From NCBI GenBank assembly GCA_942491935.1, contig CALOCZ010000068.1, forward strand, positions 124,001 through 188,000: a stretch of 64,000 bases of DNA. The letters run 5' to 3'. Of the stretch, positions 7,785 to 17,629 are shown one piece after another (the stretch's first letter is position 1; every line of letters starts with the position of its first letter). The stretch comes from JAGTVG01 sp942491935. GTDB taxonomy: Bacteria; Bacteroidota; Bacteroidia; Cytophagales; Cyclobacteriaceae. Position numbers and translations under genes: made by a program. The notes beneath the pieces were generated by a model. It did not search any database. It was not told the origin of the DNA and was given only the letters and a program-made list of their open reading frames with translations.

Positions 7785-10640
7785 TTATCCAAGTTCGCTC
7801 TTCAAATAATATCCCGTATAACTTTCCTTGACTTTTACCAATTTCTCAGGTGTACCGGAAAATACCAGCTGACCTCCTTTGTCACCTCCTTCAGGCCCCA
7901 GGTCGATGATATAATCAGATACTTTAATTATATCCATATTATGTTCAATTACCAGAACCGTGTTCCCTTTGTTAACAAGTTTTTGTAACACATCAATAAG
8001 ATGTTGGATATCCTGGAAATGAAGTCCTGTTGTTGGCTCGTCAAGAATATAAAAAGTATTGCCTGTATCTTTTTTTGATAACTCAGATGAAAGTTTTACC
8101 CTTTGTGCTTCACCTCCGGATAATGTAGTAGCGTGTTGACCCAAAGTAATATAACCCAACCCGACATCGTTCAGCGTTTTCAAGGTTTTTAAAATTCTTG
8201 GCTGATGTTCAAAAAACTCAACAGCATTTTCAACTGTCATATCGAGTACGTCAGATATGGATTTTCCTTTAAACCTTACTTCAAGGGTTTCCCGGTTGTA
8301 CCTTTTACCTTTGCAGGTTTCACAATGCACATACACGTCGGGCAGAAAATCCATTTCTATCAACCTCATTCCGGCACCTTCACAAGTTTCACATCTTCCA
8401 CCCTTTACATTAAAGGAAAACCTTCCAGGTTTATAACCCCTAATTTTAGATTCAGGAAGTTCCGAGAATAGGGAACGGATGTCAGAAAAAACACCTGTAT
8501 AAGTTGCTGGATTTGAGCGTGGTGTTCTTCCAATTGGTGATTGATCAATCTCTATGACCTTATCAATATGTTCTAGTCCTTCAATGGAAGAATATGGCAA
8601 AACCTCTCTCCTGGATCGATAGAGCTTACGGCTGATTATTGGATATAAGGTTTCATGGATCAGGGTCGACTTTCCGGAACCGGAAACCCCTGTTACACAG
8701 ATAAACTTACCCAAAGGAAAAGAGACGTCTATATCCTTCAAATTGTTTCCTCTGGCGCCAAAAAGATGTACCACAGCCCCATTCTCATTCCTTCTTTGCC
8801 CGGGAATCTCAATCCGTCGTATTCCATTGAGGAAATCCGATGTGAGCGTTCCATTATTTACAAATTCCGCAGGGGGGCCTTCAGCCACAATATGTCCACC
8901 ATGTAATCCCGGACCAGGCCCAATATCTATTATATGGTCTGATTCAACCATCATTTCTTTATCGTGTTCAACCACAATTACAGTATTACCAAGGTCCCTG
9001 AGGTCTTTCAGCGATCTGATAAGCTTTATATTATCTCGTTGATGAAGGCCAATACTTGGCTCATCGAGAATATACAGAACGCCAACCAATTGGGTTCCTA
9101 TTTGTGTGGCAAGACGGATCCTTTGCGCTTCTCCTCCGGATAATGTCCTTAGGGGGCGGTTCAGGTCCAGATAATCAAGGCCAACATTAAGCAGGAATTT
9201 TAATCTTTTTCTTATTTCCTTTAGGATTCCTGCGGCAATTATTTTTTGCTTTTCATTTAACCTGGATTCCAGATCATCAAACCAAAGTTGCAACTTGCCA
9301 ATATCCAAAAGGGCCAACTCGGCTATATTTCTGTCATCGATTTTAAAATGTAATGCTTCTTTCTTCAATCTTGCCCCATGACAATCGGGGCATTTCTGTG
9401 AAACAGTGTATTCTTTAACCCATTTCTGGATCTTCTCAGATCCTGAATTTTTCTGTTTTTGAAGAAAGTTTACTATTCCTTCAAACTTGGTATACCAATC
9501 CGTACCAGGATACTTTACCGACTTGACAGCCACGGGATTTTCATCTCCGAAAAGCAAAACATTAAGTACATCTTCAGGCAATTCCTTGATTTTCGCAGTA
9601 ATCGACAGGCCTTTCCGTTTTAAGATGGCTTCGATCTTTTTAAAAATCCATATATCCCGGTACTCTCCAAGCGGGGCTATCCCACCACGGCTTATTGATA
9701 ATTCATCATCAGGGATAACAGATTCTTTGGTGATCTCCTCAATCTGTCCAAGTCCATTACAAGTTGGACAAGCCCCATAAGGGCTGTTAAATGAAAACAT
9801 ATTGGGCGCAGGCTCATCATAAGATAATCCTGTTTCAGGATCCATCAGATATTTTGAGAAGTGATGTACATTATCACTCTTATCAAGTGCTATAACCAAT
9901 CCTTTTCCTTCCCTCATTGCCGACTTGATAGACTCGGTCACCCTGTATCGCTCATCCTCTTTAACGATAAGTCTGTCAATTACAATTTCAATATCATGAA
10001 CTTTATACCTGTCGACTTGCATCTTCGGAACAAGTTCCTGGATCTCACCGTCGACTCTTACCTTTGAATATCCTGTTTTCCGTATTTGAACAAATAGCTC
10101 TCTGTAATGGCCTTTCCTCCCCTTCACAACTGGGGCTAAAATGATTAGTTTTTGACCTTTAAATTGCTTTATTATCTGATCAATGACCTGGTCTTCCGAT
10201 TGCCTGACCATTTTTGTACCGGTCAAATAAGAGAATGCCTCCCCGGCCCTGGCAAATAATAATCGCATAAAGTCATAGATCTCCGTAACCGTACCTACAG
10301 TTGAACGGGGGTTTCTCGAGGTCGTTTTTTGTTCGATTGAAATTACAGGGCTCAGCCCGTTGATCTTGTCAACGTCCGGCCTCTCCATATTCCCTATAAA
10401 TGATCTGGCATAGGCTGAAAAGCTTTCCATGTATCGGCGTTGACCTTCAGCATATATAGTATCAAATGCCAGTGAGGATTTACCGCTCCCACTAATACCG
10501 GTGATAACCACCAATTTTTCCCGGGGAATGGTAACATTTATATTTTTCAGGTTGTGCTCCCTTGCTCCAAAAACCTCTATATGTTCGTGATCAGGATGGG
10601 TAGTAATCCCGGCTTCACGAATTTTACTTTTTGATGTCAT
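7785..10640 (-). CDS. uvrA: UvrABC excinuclease subunit A
   Basis: A 951-residue, full-length UvrA, the damage-recognition ATPase of nucleotide excision repair. Two ABC ATPase modules are visible, each with Walker A (GISGSGKSS near residue 50; GVSGSGKST near residue 645), signature LSGGEAQR and Walker B (YILDEPSIGLH; YILDEPTTGLH). The zinc modules CPTCNGLG, CPDCHGARLKKEAL, CETCEGAG and CETCKGKRYNRETL are intact. No frameshift occurs over 2.86 kb, a useful contrast with the broken genes elsewhere. It is cytoplasmic and may be cotranscribed with the transglycosylase gene 22 bp upstream. Confidence 0.98.
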   Translation of the reverse strand: MTSKSKIREAGITTHPDHEHIEVFGAREHNLKNINVTIPREKLVVITGISGSGKSSLAFDTIYAEGQRRYMESFSAYARSFIGNMERPDVDKINGLSPVISIEQKTTSRNPRSTVGTVTEIYDFMRLLFARAGEAFSYLTGTKMVRQSEDQVIDQIIKQFKGQKLIILAPVVKGRKGHYRELFVQIRKTGYSKVRVDGEIQELVPKMQVDRYKVHDIEIVIDRLIVKEDERYRVTESIKSAMREGKGLVIALDKSDNVHHFSKYLMDPETGLSYDEPAPNMFSFNSPYGACPTCNGLGQIEEITKESVIPDDELSISRGGIAPLGEYRDIWIFKKIEAILKRKGLSITAKIKELPEDVLNVLLFGDENPVAVKSVKYPGTDWYTKFEGIVNFLQKQKNSGSEKIQKWVKEYTVSQKCPDCHGARLKKEALHFKIDDRNIAELALLDIGKLQLWFDDLESRLNEKQKIIAAGILKEIRKRLKFLLNVGLDYLDLNRPLRTLSGGEAQRIRLATQIGTQLVGVLYILDEPSIGLHQRDNIKLIRSLKDLRDLGNTVIVVEHDKEMMVESDHIIDIGPGPGLHGGHIVAEGPPAEFVNNGTLTSDFLNGIRRIEIPGQRRNENGAVVHLFGARGNNLKDIDVSFPLGKFICVTGVSGSGKSTLIHETLYPIISRKLYRSRREVLPYSSIEGLEHIDKVIEIDQSPIGRTPRSNPATYTGVFSDIRSLFSELPESKIRGYKPGRFSFNVKGGRCETCEGAGMRLIEMDFLPDVYVHCETCKGKRYNRETLEVRFKGKSISDVLDMTVENAVEFFEHQPRILKTLKTLNDVGLGYITLGQHATTLSGGEAQRVKLSSELSKKDTGNTFYILDEPTTGLHFQDIQHLIDVLQKLVNKGNTVLVIEHNMDIIKVSDYIIDLGPEGGDKGGQLVFSGTPEKLVKVKESYTGYYLKSELG

Positions 10641-10662
10641 TTATGTTTTTATGACTGCAAAT

Positions 10663-11670
10663 TTAAAACTCTTTTAAACGAATCCTCTCTGAATTGACTA
10701 ATAATGAATCCATCTCTTGAATGTTTGCACGAATTGAACCTGATGAATTCACCGGAACTTTAACGAAATATGGTTTTTTTGAAGATTTAACAGTTAATGA
10801 ATTTTTGCGTAACCAGGGATTATGCCTTTTAAGGATCTTATAATTGATTCCCTGTTCAAAAGCAAACTCGGTAAGGTCAGGAATTGTTTGGTCGACTTCA
10901 ATTAATTCAACATCTTCAACAGGGTAAAGATTGTCTTCCTTTATGTTGAATCCATATTTTTCCTGGTTTTCCATTATCTGCTTTATAGATAGTATTCGGA
11001 ATACATACCTGGAGGTCTCCTCATTTAAAAGAAGGTCATAATAGGAATCCACTTTCTGTTTATCCATCTCCCTTGTCAAACCTCTTATTCCCATATTATA
11101 GGCAGCAGCAGCGTTTGTCCAGCTTCCAACTTTTGCTTTTGCTTTGAGAAGATATTTACAAGCCGCCTCCGTAGATTTTATCGGATCATATCTTTCATCC
11201 ACCTGACTCGTTACTTCCAGACCTAATTCTTTAGCTGTAGAAGGTAGAAACTGCCAGAAACCGACGGCACCTTTCGGAGAACGGCTATTGCTCAAACCGC
11301 TTTCTATCATAGATAGATAAAGGAAATCCTCCGGGATGCCATATTCCTTCAAAACTGGTCTTATTTGCGGGAACCACCTATTACTCTTTTTTATCATGAA
11401 TATTGTGCTGGAATGGAAATGAGTATTGACTATGATCTCATTATCAAACCTTTCCCGAAGATCGGGGTCATCCATAATGATTTTCTCACCGGCAAATTCA
11501 AGCTCCTCCGGAACAGGATAAACCAGAACATAGGTGTGCTCAGAATCAGTCCCTGCCGAATCGGTGGATTCAGCATCCCCTTGTCCCGGCATTTTTTCCA
11601 GTTTCGCTGAGAAGATATAACCAGCAACTAATAATAATACGATAATAATGTAAATTCCTTCTTTTCTCAC
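10663..11670 (-). CDS. Membrane-anchored lytic transglycosylase (SLT, MltD-like)
   Basis: A 335-residue protein with an N-terminal membrane anchor (6-21). The SLT domain (about 100-235) has catalytic E123 in SMIESGLSNSRSPKGAVGFWQF, then AAAYNMG. The C-terminal part (about 260-320) resembles a LysM-like peptidoglycan-binding unit (LTEFAFEQGINYKILKRHNPWL). It would cleave murein glycan strands in the periplasm. It lies 5 bp downstream of the LOG gene, so 13396-10663 looks like one operon that may run on into uvrA. Confidence 0.9.
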   Translation of the reverse strand: MRKEGIYIIIVLLLVAGYIFSAKLEKMPGQGDAESTDSAGTDSEHTYVLVYPVPEELEFAGEKIIMDDPDLRERFDNEIIVNTHFHSSTIFMIKKSNRWFPQIRPVLKEYGIPEDFLYLSMIESGLSNSRSPKGAVGFWQFLPSTAKELGLEVTSQVDERYDPIKSTEAACKYLLKAKAKVGSWTNAAAAYNMGIRGLTREMDKQKVDSYYDLLLNEETSRYVFRILSIKQIMENQEKYGFNIKEDNLYPVEDVELIEVDQTIPDLTEFAFEQGINYKILKRHNPWLRKNSLTVKSSKKPYFVKVPVNSSGSIRANIQEMDSLLVNSERIRLKEF

Positions 11671-11675
11671 AACGA

Positions 11676-12467
11676 TTAAAAGTTTGGCGCCAACATATAT
11701 CTGGCATAAAATTCATTGATCCGGCTTACTGCTTCCTCGGGTGTATCAACCAGGTGAAATATATCAAAGTCACCTTTGCTCACATTGCCTTCAACCTTAA
11801 ACATCACATTATACATCCAGTCAAGAAGCCCTTTCCAATATTCAGTACCTACGAGAATAATCGGAAATCTTCCAATCTTCTTGGTTTGAATCAATGTTAA
11901 AGCCTCAAATAACTCATCAAGCGTACCAAATCCACCAGGCATACCTATGAATCCCTGGGAATATCTTACGAACATAACTTTGCGAACAAAGAAATAATCA
12001 AAAGATATTAATTTATCCGAATCTATGTATATATTATTTTCCTGCTCAAAAGGTAAGTGGATGTTCAATCCTACTGATTTCCCCTGAGCATCCTGGGCAC
12101 CCCTGTTTCCAGCTTCCATAATACCCGGACCGCCGCCGGTAATAACCCCATAACCGCTTTCCACGAGTAATGAGCCTATTTTCTGGGCCATTAAGTAGTA
12201 TTTATTATCCTCTGTGGTTCTGGCCGAACCAAATATAGAAATACATGGTCCAATTTTAGCTAACTTTTCAAATCCATCCACGAATTCAGACATTATCTTG
12301 AAAATAGCCCAAGAATCTGAACTCTTTATTTCATGCCAGTCTTTATCTTCAAAAGCTTTAAAGATTTCCTTGGCCTCATCTTTAAGTAGTTTTATATCCT
12401 TTCGTTTCCTCTTTTCTATGAGTGGATACCGAACACCCGCTTTTTTGTCTATCTTATCTGTTTTCAT
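11676..12467 (-). CDS. LOG-family protein (TIGR00730-like)
   Basis: A 263-residue Rossmann-fold protein with the two family motifs GGGPGIMEAGNRGA and PGGFGTLDE (the PGGxGTxxE signature). LOG proteins with this motif are cytokinin riboside 5'-monophosphate phosphoribohydrolases, and in bacteria they act on nucleotide monophosphates; older annotations call them lysine decarboxylases. It has a charged N-terminal extension of about 50 residues. It overlaps the upstream epimerase gene by 4 bp, suggesting coupled translation. Confidence 0.9.
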   Translation of the reverse strand: MKTDKIDKKAGVRYPLIEKRKRKDIKLLKDEAKEIFKAFEDKDWHEIKSSDSWAIFKIMSEFVDGFEKLAKIGPCISIFGSARTTEDNKYYLMAQKIGSLLVESGYGVITGGGPGIMEAGNRGAQDAQGKSVGLNIHLPFEQENNIYIDSDKLISFDYFFVRKVMFVRYSQGFIGMPGGFGTLDELFEALTLIQTKKIGRFPIILVGTEYWKGLLDWMYNVMFKVEGNVSKGDFDIFHLVDTPEEAVSRINEFYARYMLAPNF

Positions 12468-13396
12468 GCGACTTTGAGTATTAAAACATTATATAAAGCA
12501 TCGTCTATTTTTTCAAACTTAAAATTAAACCCGGCATCTATTATCTTTTTTGATGACACCTTATTGCCACCCAAGATTATAGATGCCTTTTCTCCCAGAA
12601 TCATTTTTAACATAAAACCTGGAACAGCTGGAAGAAAAAATGGCTTTTCAAGGATTGAAGCCATACTTCTTGTAAATTCCCTGTTGGTTACCGGATTTGG
12701 TGCCACCGCATTAAAGGTACCCTTTACACCTGGATATTCTATGCAATATTTTATCAGATCGATCAAGTCATCGAGATGAATCCAACTGATATACTGTTGA
12801 CCACTTCCTATAGGAGAGCTTAATCCCAGGCTTGAAAGTTTCATTAATTTTGGAACGGCACCTCCAAAATAACTTAAAACCAATCCAATCCTTAATATTA
12901 CAACTCTGACACCCAACTCACTGATCTTATTCACTTCCTCTTCCCATTCTCTTGTAACGGTTGCCAGGAAGTCATCCCCCGGTTTTATTCGTTCCTCATC
13001 GAGAAGTATTCCTCCAGTATCATGACCATATACTCCAATCGCAGATGCTGATATAAACGTTTTAGGTCTTTTTTTGGATTTAGCTATGGTATCGTATAGC
13101 AACCTGGTAGATTTTATCCGGCTATCCCGGATTTCCTTTTTCCTCTGTTCCGTCCATCTTCCTTCTCCTACACTTGCTCCAGCCAGGTGAACATAATGAT
13201 CGGCATTTTCTACGGCTACCGGATCTATTATTCCTTTATCAATATCCCAGTATCGAAGAATGGATTCAGGATCATCAGATTTCTGCCTGCTTAATACCAG
13301 AACTCTGTAAGCGCTTAGTTTTAATATACGCATTAATGAAGAACCAATTAGCCCAGTGCCGCCGGTTATGCAAACAGTCTCCATTCCTGAAGTCAT
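12464..13396 (-). CDS. TIGR01777-family NAD(P)-binding oxidoreductase (YfcH-like)
   Basis: A 310-residue extended-SDR/epimerase-like protein. The nucleotide-binding motif GGTGLIGSSL lies near the N-terminus, and SASAIGVYGH replaces the usual YxxxK region typical of this family. The C-terminal DUF1731-type tail (PFFLPAVPGFMLKMILGEKASIILGGNKVSSKKI) is characteristic. The substrate is unknown in relatives. First gene of the LOG/transglycosylase operon. Confidence 0.9.
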   Translation of the reverse strand: MTSGMETVCITGGTGLIGSSLMRILKLSAYRVLVLSRQKSDDPESILRYWDIDKGIIDPVAVENADHYVHLAGASVGEGRWTEQRKKEIRDSRIKSTRLLYDTIAKSKKRPKTFISASAIGVYGHDTGGILLDEERIKPGDDFLATVTREWEEEVNKISELGVRVVILRIGLVLSYFGGAVPKLMKLSSLGLSSPIGSGQQYISWIHLDDLIDLIKYCIEYPGVKGTFNAVAPNPVTNREFTRSMASILEKPFFLPAVPGFMLKMILGEKASIILGGNKVSSKKIIDAGFNFKFEKIDDALYNVLILKVA

Positions 13397-13423
13397 GACA
13401 AGGATTGTTATATTTTATGCAAA

Positions 13424-13453
13424 AAAAATAAAGCTAAAATTAGCTTTATTTTT
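13424..13453 (-). terminator. Terminator hairpin
   Basis: A 14-bp perfect inverted repeat (13424-13437 with 13440-13453) around GCTAA/TTAGC. On the minus strand it ends in a long U-run, as expected for the transcript of the YwqK-type gene. Confidence 0.75.
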
Positions 13454-13482
13454 TTTAATGGTTGGATTTTAAATATTAAAAT

Positions 13483-13959
13483 TTAAAATGATGTGTCGTA
13501 ATTTTCTTCCTTTGCTAGAGCTCCGGTATCATCATATATTTTCCAGATGCCACTCCGCTGTCCATCGCTATAAAACATTACATATCTTAATGTTCCCTTG
13601 GAATCCCAGATCTGCCACTTCCCATCTTTTTGTCCGTGATTATACCGAATCTCTCCTACTTTAACGCCTGAAATATCCCACTTTATCCATTTCCCATGTT
13701 TAAGATTTTCATGATATTCGCCCATTTCAATGATGTTCCCATCCTCACTATAAGCAACATAAGCTCCTTCTTTTATCCCATTCTTGTAATTGATTTCTTC
13801 CTTCACCTGTCCATTGTCATAATTGGTGGCGAATTTTCCATTAAGCAGATATCCTTCCTTATCATAAGCTTTTCCATTATTTTCTTCATAGGGTTGTGCA
13901 CCTATTATCGCCGGAATACATATGATCGAGAGTATTGTGATTAGCCTTTTCATTGTCAT
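13483..13959 (-). CDS. Secreted YwqK-type repeat protein (MORN-like)
   Basis: A 158-residue protein with a signal peptide (to about residue 20, IIGAQ). The rest is short repeats of the form G(K/Q)xxxxxxYxNGxxxGxWxxW, e.g. YDNGQVKEEINYKNGIKEGAYVAYSEDGNIIEMGEYHENLKHGKWIKW. This is the MORN-2/YwqK pattern. Databases often call such proteins antitoxins, but the signal peptide and absence of a toxin partner make that unlikely here. Probably periplasmic or surface located, function unknown. Confidence 0.8.
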   Translation of the reverse strand: MTMKRLITILSIICIPAIIGAQPYEENNGKAYDKEGYLLNGKFATNYDNGQVKEEINYKNGIKEGAYVAYSEDGNIIEMGEYHENLKHGKWIKWDISGVKVGEIRYNHGQKDGKWQIWDSKGTLRYVMFYSDGQRSGIWKIYDDTGALAKEENYDTSF

Positions 13960-14110
13960 GTTATTTAATTGTTAACAACGTCTGCATTATTAACGTCAAT
14001 ATTATGACAATGTTAAATAATTGTTAATAAAAATAATATGACATTAATCACTTTTTTAATGGCGAATATCAAATCTGAAAGGAATAGAAAAAATTTTGGA
14101 ATATAAATAC

Positions 14111-14426
14111 CTACCGCAAACCAACAAATAAATCGTTTTTCTGATGATCGAGTTGGATTTCGGTAAGTTCGGTGGATTCAAATGAAATGAAGGATACTTC
14201 TATGTCATACCTGCCCGGAATCAGTTCATTGATGCTGAAACGTCCTTCAAAGTCAGTATAATATTCCTTTTCAAGCCCTTTGATTTTGATCAGGGCCCCT
14301 ATTAAAGGCTCGCCTGTACTTTCTTCTACTACGATATCCCGATAAGTCAAAAGTGGCATCTCCACGTGGGCTCCAGGTCTGATGGATTTGTAAGAAAAGT
14401 TAACAGACAAATGTTAAAACTTTCAT
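14111..14426 (-). pseudogene. Small carboxypeptidase-regulatory-like domain protein, frameshifted at its start
   Basis: The body (YRDIVVEESTGEPLIGALIKIKGLEKEYYTDFEGRF and on) is a CarboxypepD_reg-like beta-sandwich of about 80 residues, of the kind found at TonB-receptor N-termini or as short stand-alone secreted proteins. In its own frame it has only a TTG start and no signal. Reading from the ATG at 14426 gives MKVLTFVC, and a third frame continues LLTFLTNPS, together a convincing signal peptide. Two small frameshifts therefore separate signal and domain. It follows the broken TonB receptor on the same strand. Confidence 0.6.
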
Positions 14427-14523
14427 AATGCAACAGTACAAAAATATTATTTCGTATTGCTGCCTTAACTGTTAAGTTTGTGGTAATATAATGTTAAGGA
14501 AATGTTAAATGTACCTTAATGCA

Positions 14524-17508
14524 TTATAACCTGTAATTGAGTCCTAGTGCAAACCTGGTTCCCTCTGCGATAGGATTCTGTGACAAAATACTGATTGTTA
14601 TATTCCTGGTTTCTTACTGTTTGATAATCCAATATGTTCAGCCACCTGAAATACACTTCAAAATGATCGCCAAACCCTTTGCTGACTGTAAAGTTCAGGT
14701 CCGGCATCAGGAATAGCTTTGGGATTACTGCCATTAATTTCATAAATATCGGGAGCACCTCCAAATCCATTGGCATATAATCGCCTTCCAAACATATTCA
14801 TCGATAAAGTACTTTCGATGAACTTTGCAGGATTGGAATAAGAAAACAATAGATTTAAAATAAAGGGTGACTGCGCCTGAAATGGCCTGTAAGGTTTGAG
14901 GTCAGGATTCACCTGACTGCCTGTTATATACTCTTCTTCATCCAGTTTTACCTTTGAAAGGGTATAAGTGAAATTGAATCCAAATTTAAATTTCTCAGAG
15001 ATGTTCTTTCTGTAATCAACTTCAAAACCACCCAGTTGACCATCTTCAGAATTCCCCATTCGTATCTGACCACCGGAAGCCACTGGGACTAATATCTTCA
15101 CAATTGGATCTGTAAATGATTTATAAAAGGCACTTATGGCAAATATTTCACCTGGTCTGCTAAATAATTCATACCTGATATCGAAATTCTGGATCTTCGA
15201 CATTTTAATGTTTGGATTACCGATAAAAAGAAGCCACCTATAAAATCCACATTAACAAATGGTGCCATTTCCCGCATATTTGGACGGGCCAATGTCTGGC
15301 TTGCTGAGATCCTTAAATTAGACTTCTCAGTTATTGCCCAGATAAGATTTGCAGAAGGCAACACATCCATTTGATCGATTTTGCCAGTCTCTGTATTGGG
15401 ATCTTCAGATTCAACTTCGTAATCGGTTTGTTCCAGTCTCGCCCCCCAGAATAAGTTTCCATTTAGGTAAAAACTCCCAGACACCCATTAAATATGCTGA
15501 GGAAATAGTTTCATGCCCACCATAAATATTTGTAGGCCTGGTCTGGTTCAAATAATAATTACCGCTAATATATCTGAAGGGATTAGATGGATCAGTATAT
15601 GGATTTTCCAGGTCAGGCAATATACCACTGTTCTCCTGTGCGAAAAATGGTTGAAAAGTTAGAGGATTAATTTGACCCGCCTGATTGAAAGATGTATACT
15701 CATCAAAATCCTGATTGGTCCCCTGTGACTCTAACTGAAACCGGGTTTCTCCAAATTGTCGGTCCTTATTTGAATACAGACCCCCAACTTTGATCATGTT
15801 CGAAGAATTCTTTCCTATTGGGATACTTATGTCAATCTTCCCATTTATCTGAGTATCTTCAAGATCTCTCCAGAAATGAAAGGGTAAATCATACTCGGCT
15901 TTTGTAATGGTAAAACCAGTTGGTGTTTCGTCGTTGGCGAAGATCCTTACATCCGGCTCATATTGCTCTGACAAGGTATAACTACCCAGCCATTCTATTT
16001 TCAATCCATTCCAGTCTCCAATTAAGTGCCTTCCAGATAACTGTGCATTAGCTCATGGACCGTTCGAGAAAATTGATGTTTCTGGATGTGAACGTGTGAG
16101 GTCCTGAAATAGCACCAGGGAAAAATTCCTGACAATGAAGCAGCCTGCTTCTCCGTATCATGATTATACATTGTATTAAGCTGTATCTCATTGGAATTAT
16201 TAAACTGATAAGCCATACTTAGTATTCCACCGAAATTTGTATTTTCAAATGACTGGTTTCCACTTAAGTCAAGGTTTGTATTCAACTCTTCAGCAGCCGG
16301 ATCACTTGAATATTCAAGAATCCTCAATATCCGGTCAGGAAACCTGGTATAACCCCGGTTATACCTGAAACCAACATTGTAACCGAAACTTTTTCCCAGA
16401 AACAGGCACCCTGTCACCAAAAGCGAAGTTAAAACTGTAATTCATGAGACTTCTTTTATACGTTGGGACGAAGCTGTTAACATTTAAATCCTTTGCAGTC
16501 TTATCAAACAAATCCCTTTCTGTATCATAGTGTTCATTGTTCTGTCTAACCTTAATATAGATTCCCTGATCACTTAGAAGTGTTTAAGTTATCTTGTATC
16601 TGTTAAATAAGCTGGAATTTCCCTTGATCCACTATTGCTGCACACGCCCATCCACCTTCTCATCAATACCTAGCCAATCCTTAGAACCCTTCAACAGGAT
16701 CAGTATAAAATTCATCTTTAAAGGATGACTGTGGATTATATTCTCAATTTACACCCAAGATTTAAATAGAATTGATCAGGAAGTGATTTGGTAGTAATAT
16801 TCACATTCCCCCCGGAAAAACTGCCAGGCTGGTCAGGGGTAAAGGACTTGGTAGTAACAATATTATCCACCATAGCTACTGGAATTAAATCCATACTGGG
16901 GCTGTTTCTGTAAGGATCAGTGCTGGGCATTATAGCACCATTAAGCTGAGTAAGAGAATACCTGTCGCCCAGTCCTCTCATAACAACATATTTCCCATCC
17001 TCTACAGATGCTCCTGTAACCTGCCTCATGGATTCCGCTGAATTGCTTACTCCGATTTTACGCATTTCAGAACTGGAGATACCATCTTGTACAGCGAAGG
17101 ATTTTTTTTGCATTTTCAGGATTGAGGCTTCATTGTTATTTATTGCTTTTGCGGAGATTACTATTTCCTCAATTCAGTCTGATGTGTAAGCATTGCAAAA
17201 TCGAGTTTGGTAACATCTCCACCTGTAACTTTTACTCCTTCGATTTTTTGTGTGGCATAAGACACATAACTGGCTACTAAGGTATACACTCCGGGCTCAA
17301 TATCAAACCTGTAATTTCCGGATATATCTGATATGCCCCCATTCATCGTCCCATCAACTCTAACTGTTACACCTATCAGCTCTTCTCCTGTTTCACCATC
17401 TACCACCAATCCTGATATCACACCACTCTGGGCATTGACAAACGAATACATGAAACTGGAAAAAACTACTATTAAAAGTAGTTTCATATTTTCTTTCAAC
17501 ATCTTCAT
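14524..17508 (-). pseudogene. TonB-dependent receptor broken by several frameshifts
   Basis: Joining the frames gives a receptor of about 990 residues. It has a signal peptide (MKMLKENMKLLLIVVFSS..NAQ) and a CarboxypepD_reg domain. The plug reads MRGLGDRYSLTQLNGAIMPSTD and PGSFSGGNVNITTKSLPD. Barrel segments follow (KVGGLYSNKDRQFGETRF, ARLEQTDYEVE, SLNRISASQTLARPN-like), ending ALGLNYRL with TAA at 14524-14526. At least six frame changes are needed. Two are clear homopolymer changes: a G6 run near 15440 should be G5 to give LGARLEQ, and a T5 run near 15220 should be T6 to give GGFFFIGNP. It is a non-SusC type and no SusD follows. It lies 121 bp after the beta-helix-like lipoprotein and probably worked with it in outer-membrane uptake. 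Confidence 0.8.
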
Positions 17509-17629
17509 TGATTAATTAGTATTCTGATTTATAACAATTTTACCACATTCAACAAATTGAAAGATTGGGCGGTAGATTCTACATCCCAATCAATCATAAT
17601 ATTTCATTTTATAATATCAGGCCAATTTT

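Noticed and set aside
13483..13959. YwqK-type protein as an antitoxin
   Set aside because: It has a signal peptide and no toxin-like neighbour; the repeats alone do not support a toxin-antitoxin role.
14111..14410. TTG start for the short carboxypeptidase-domain gene
   Set aside because: A convincing signal peptide lies just upstream in other frames, so a broken longer gene is the better reading.
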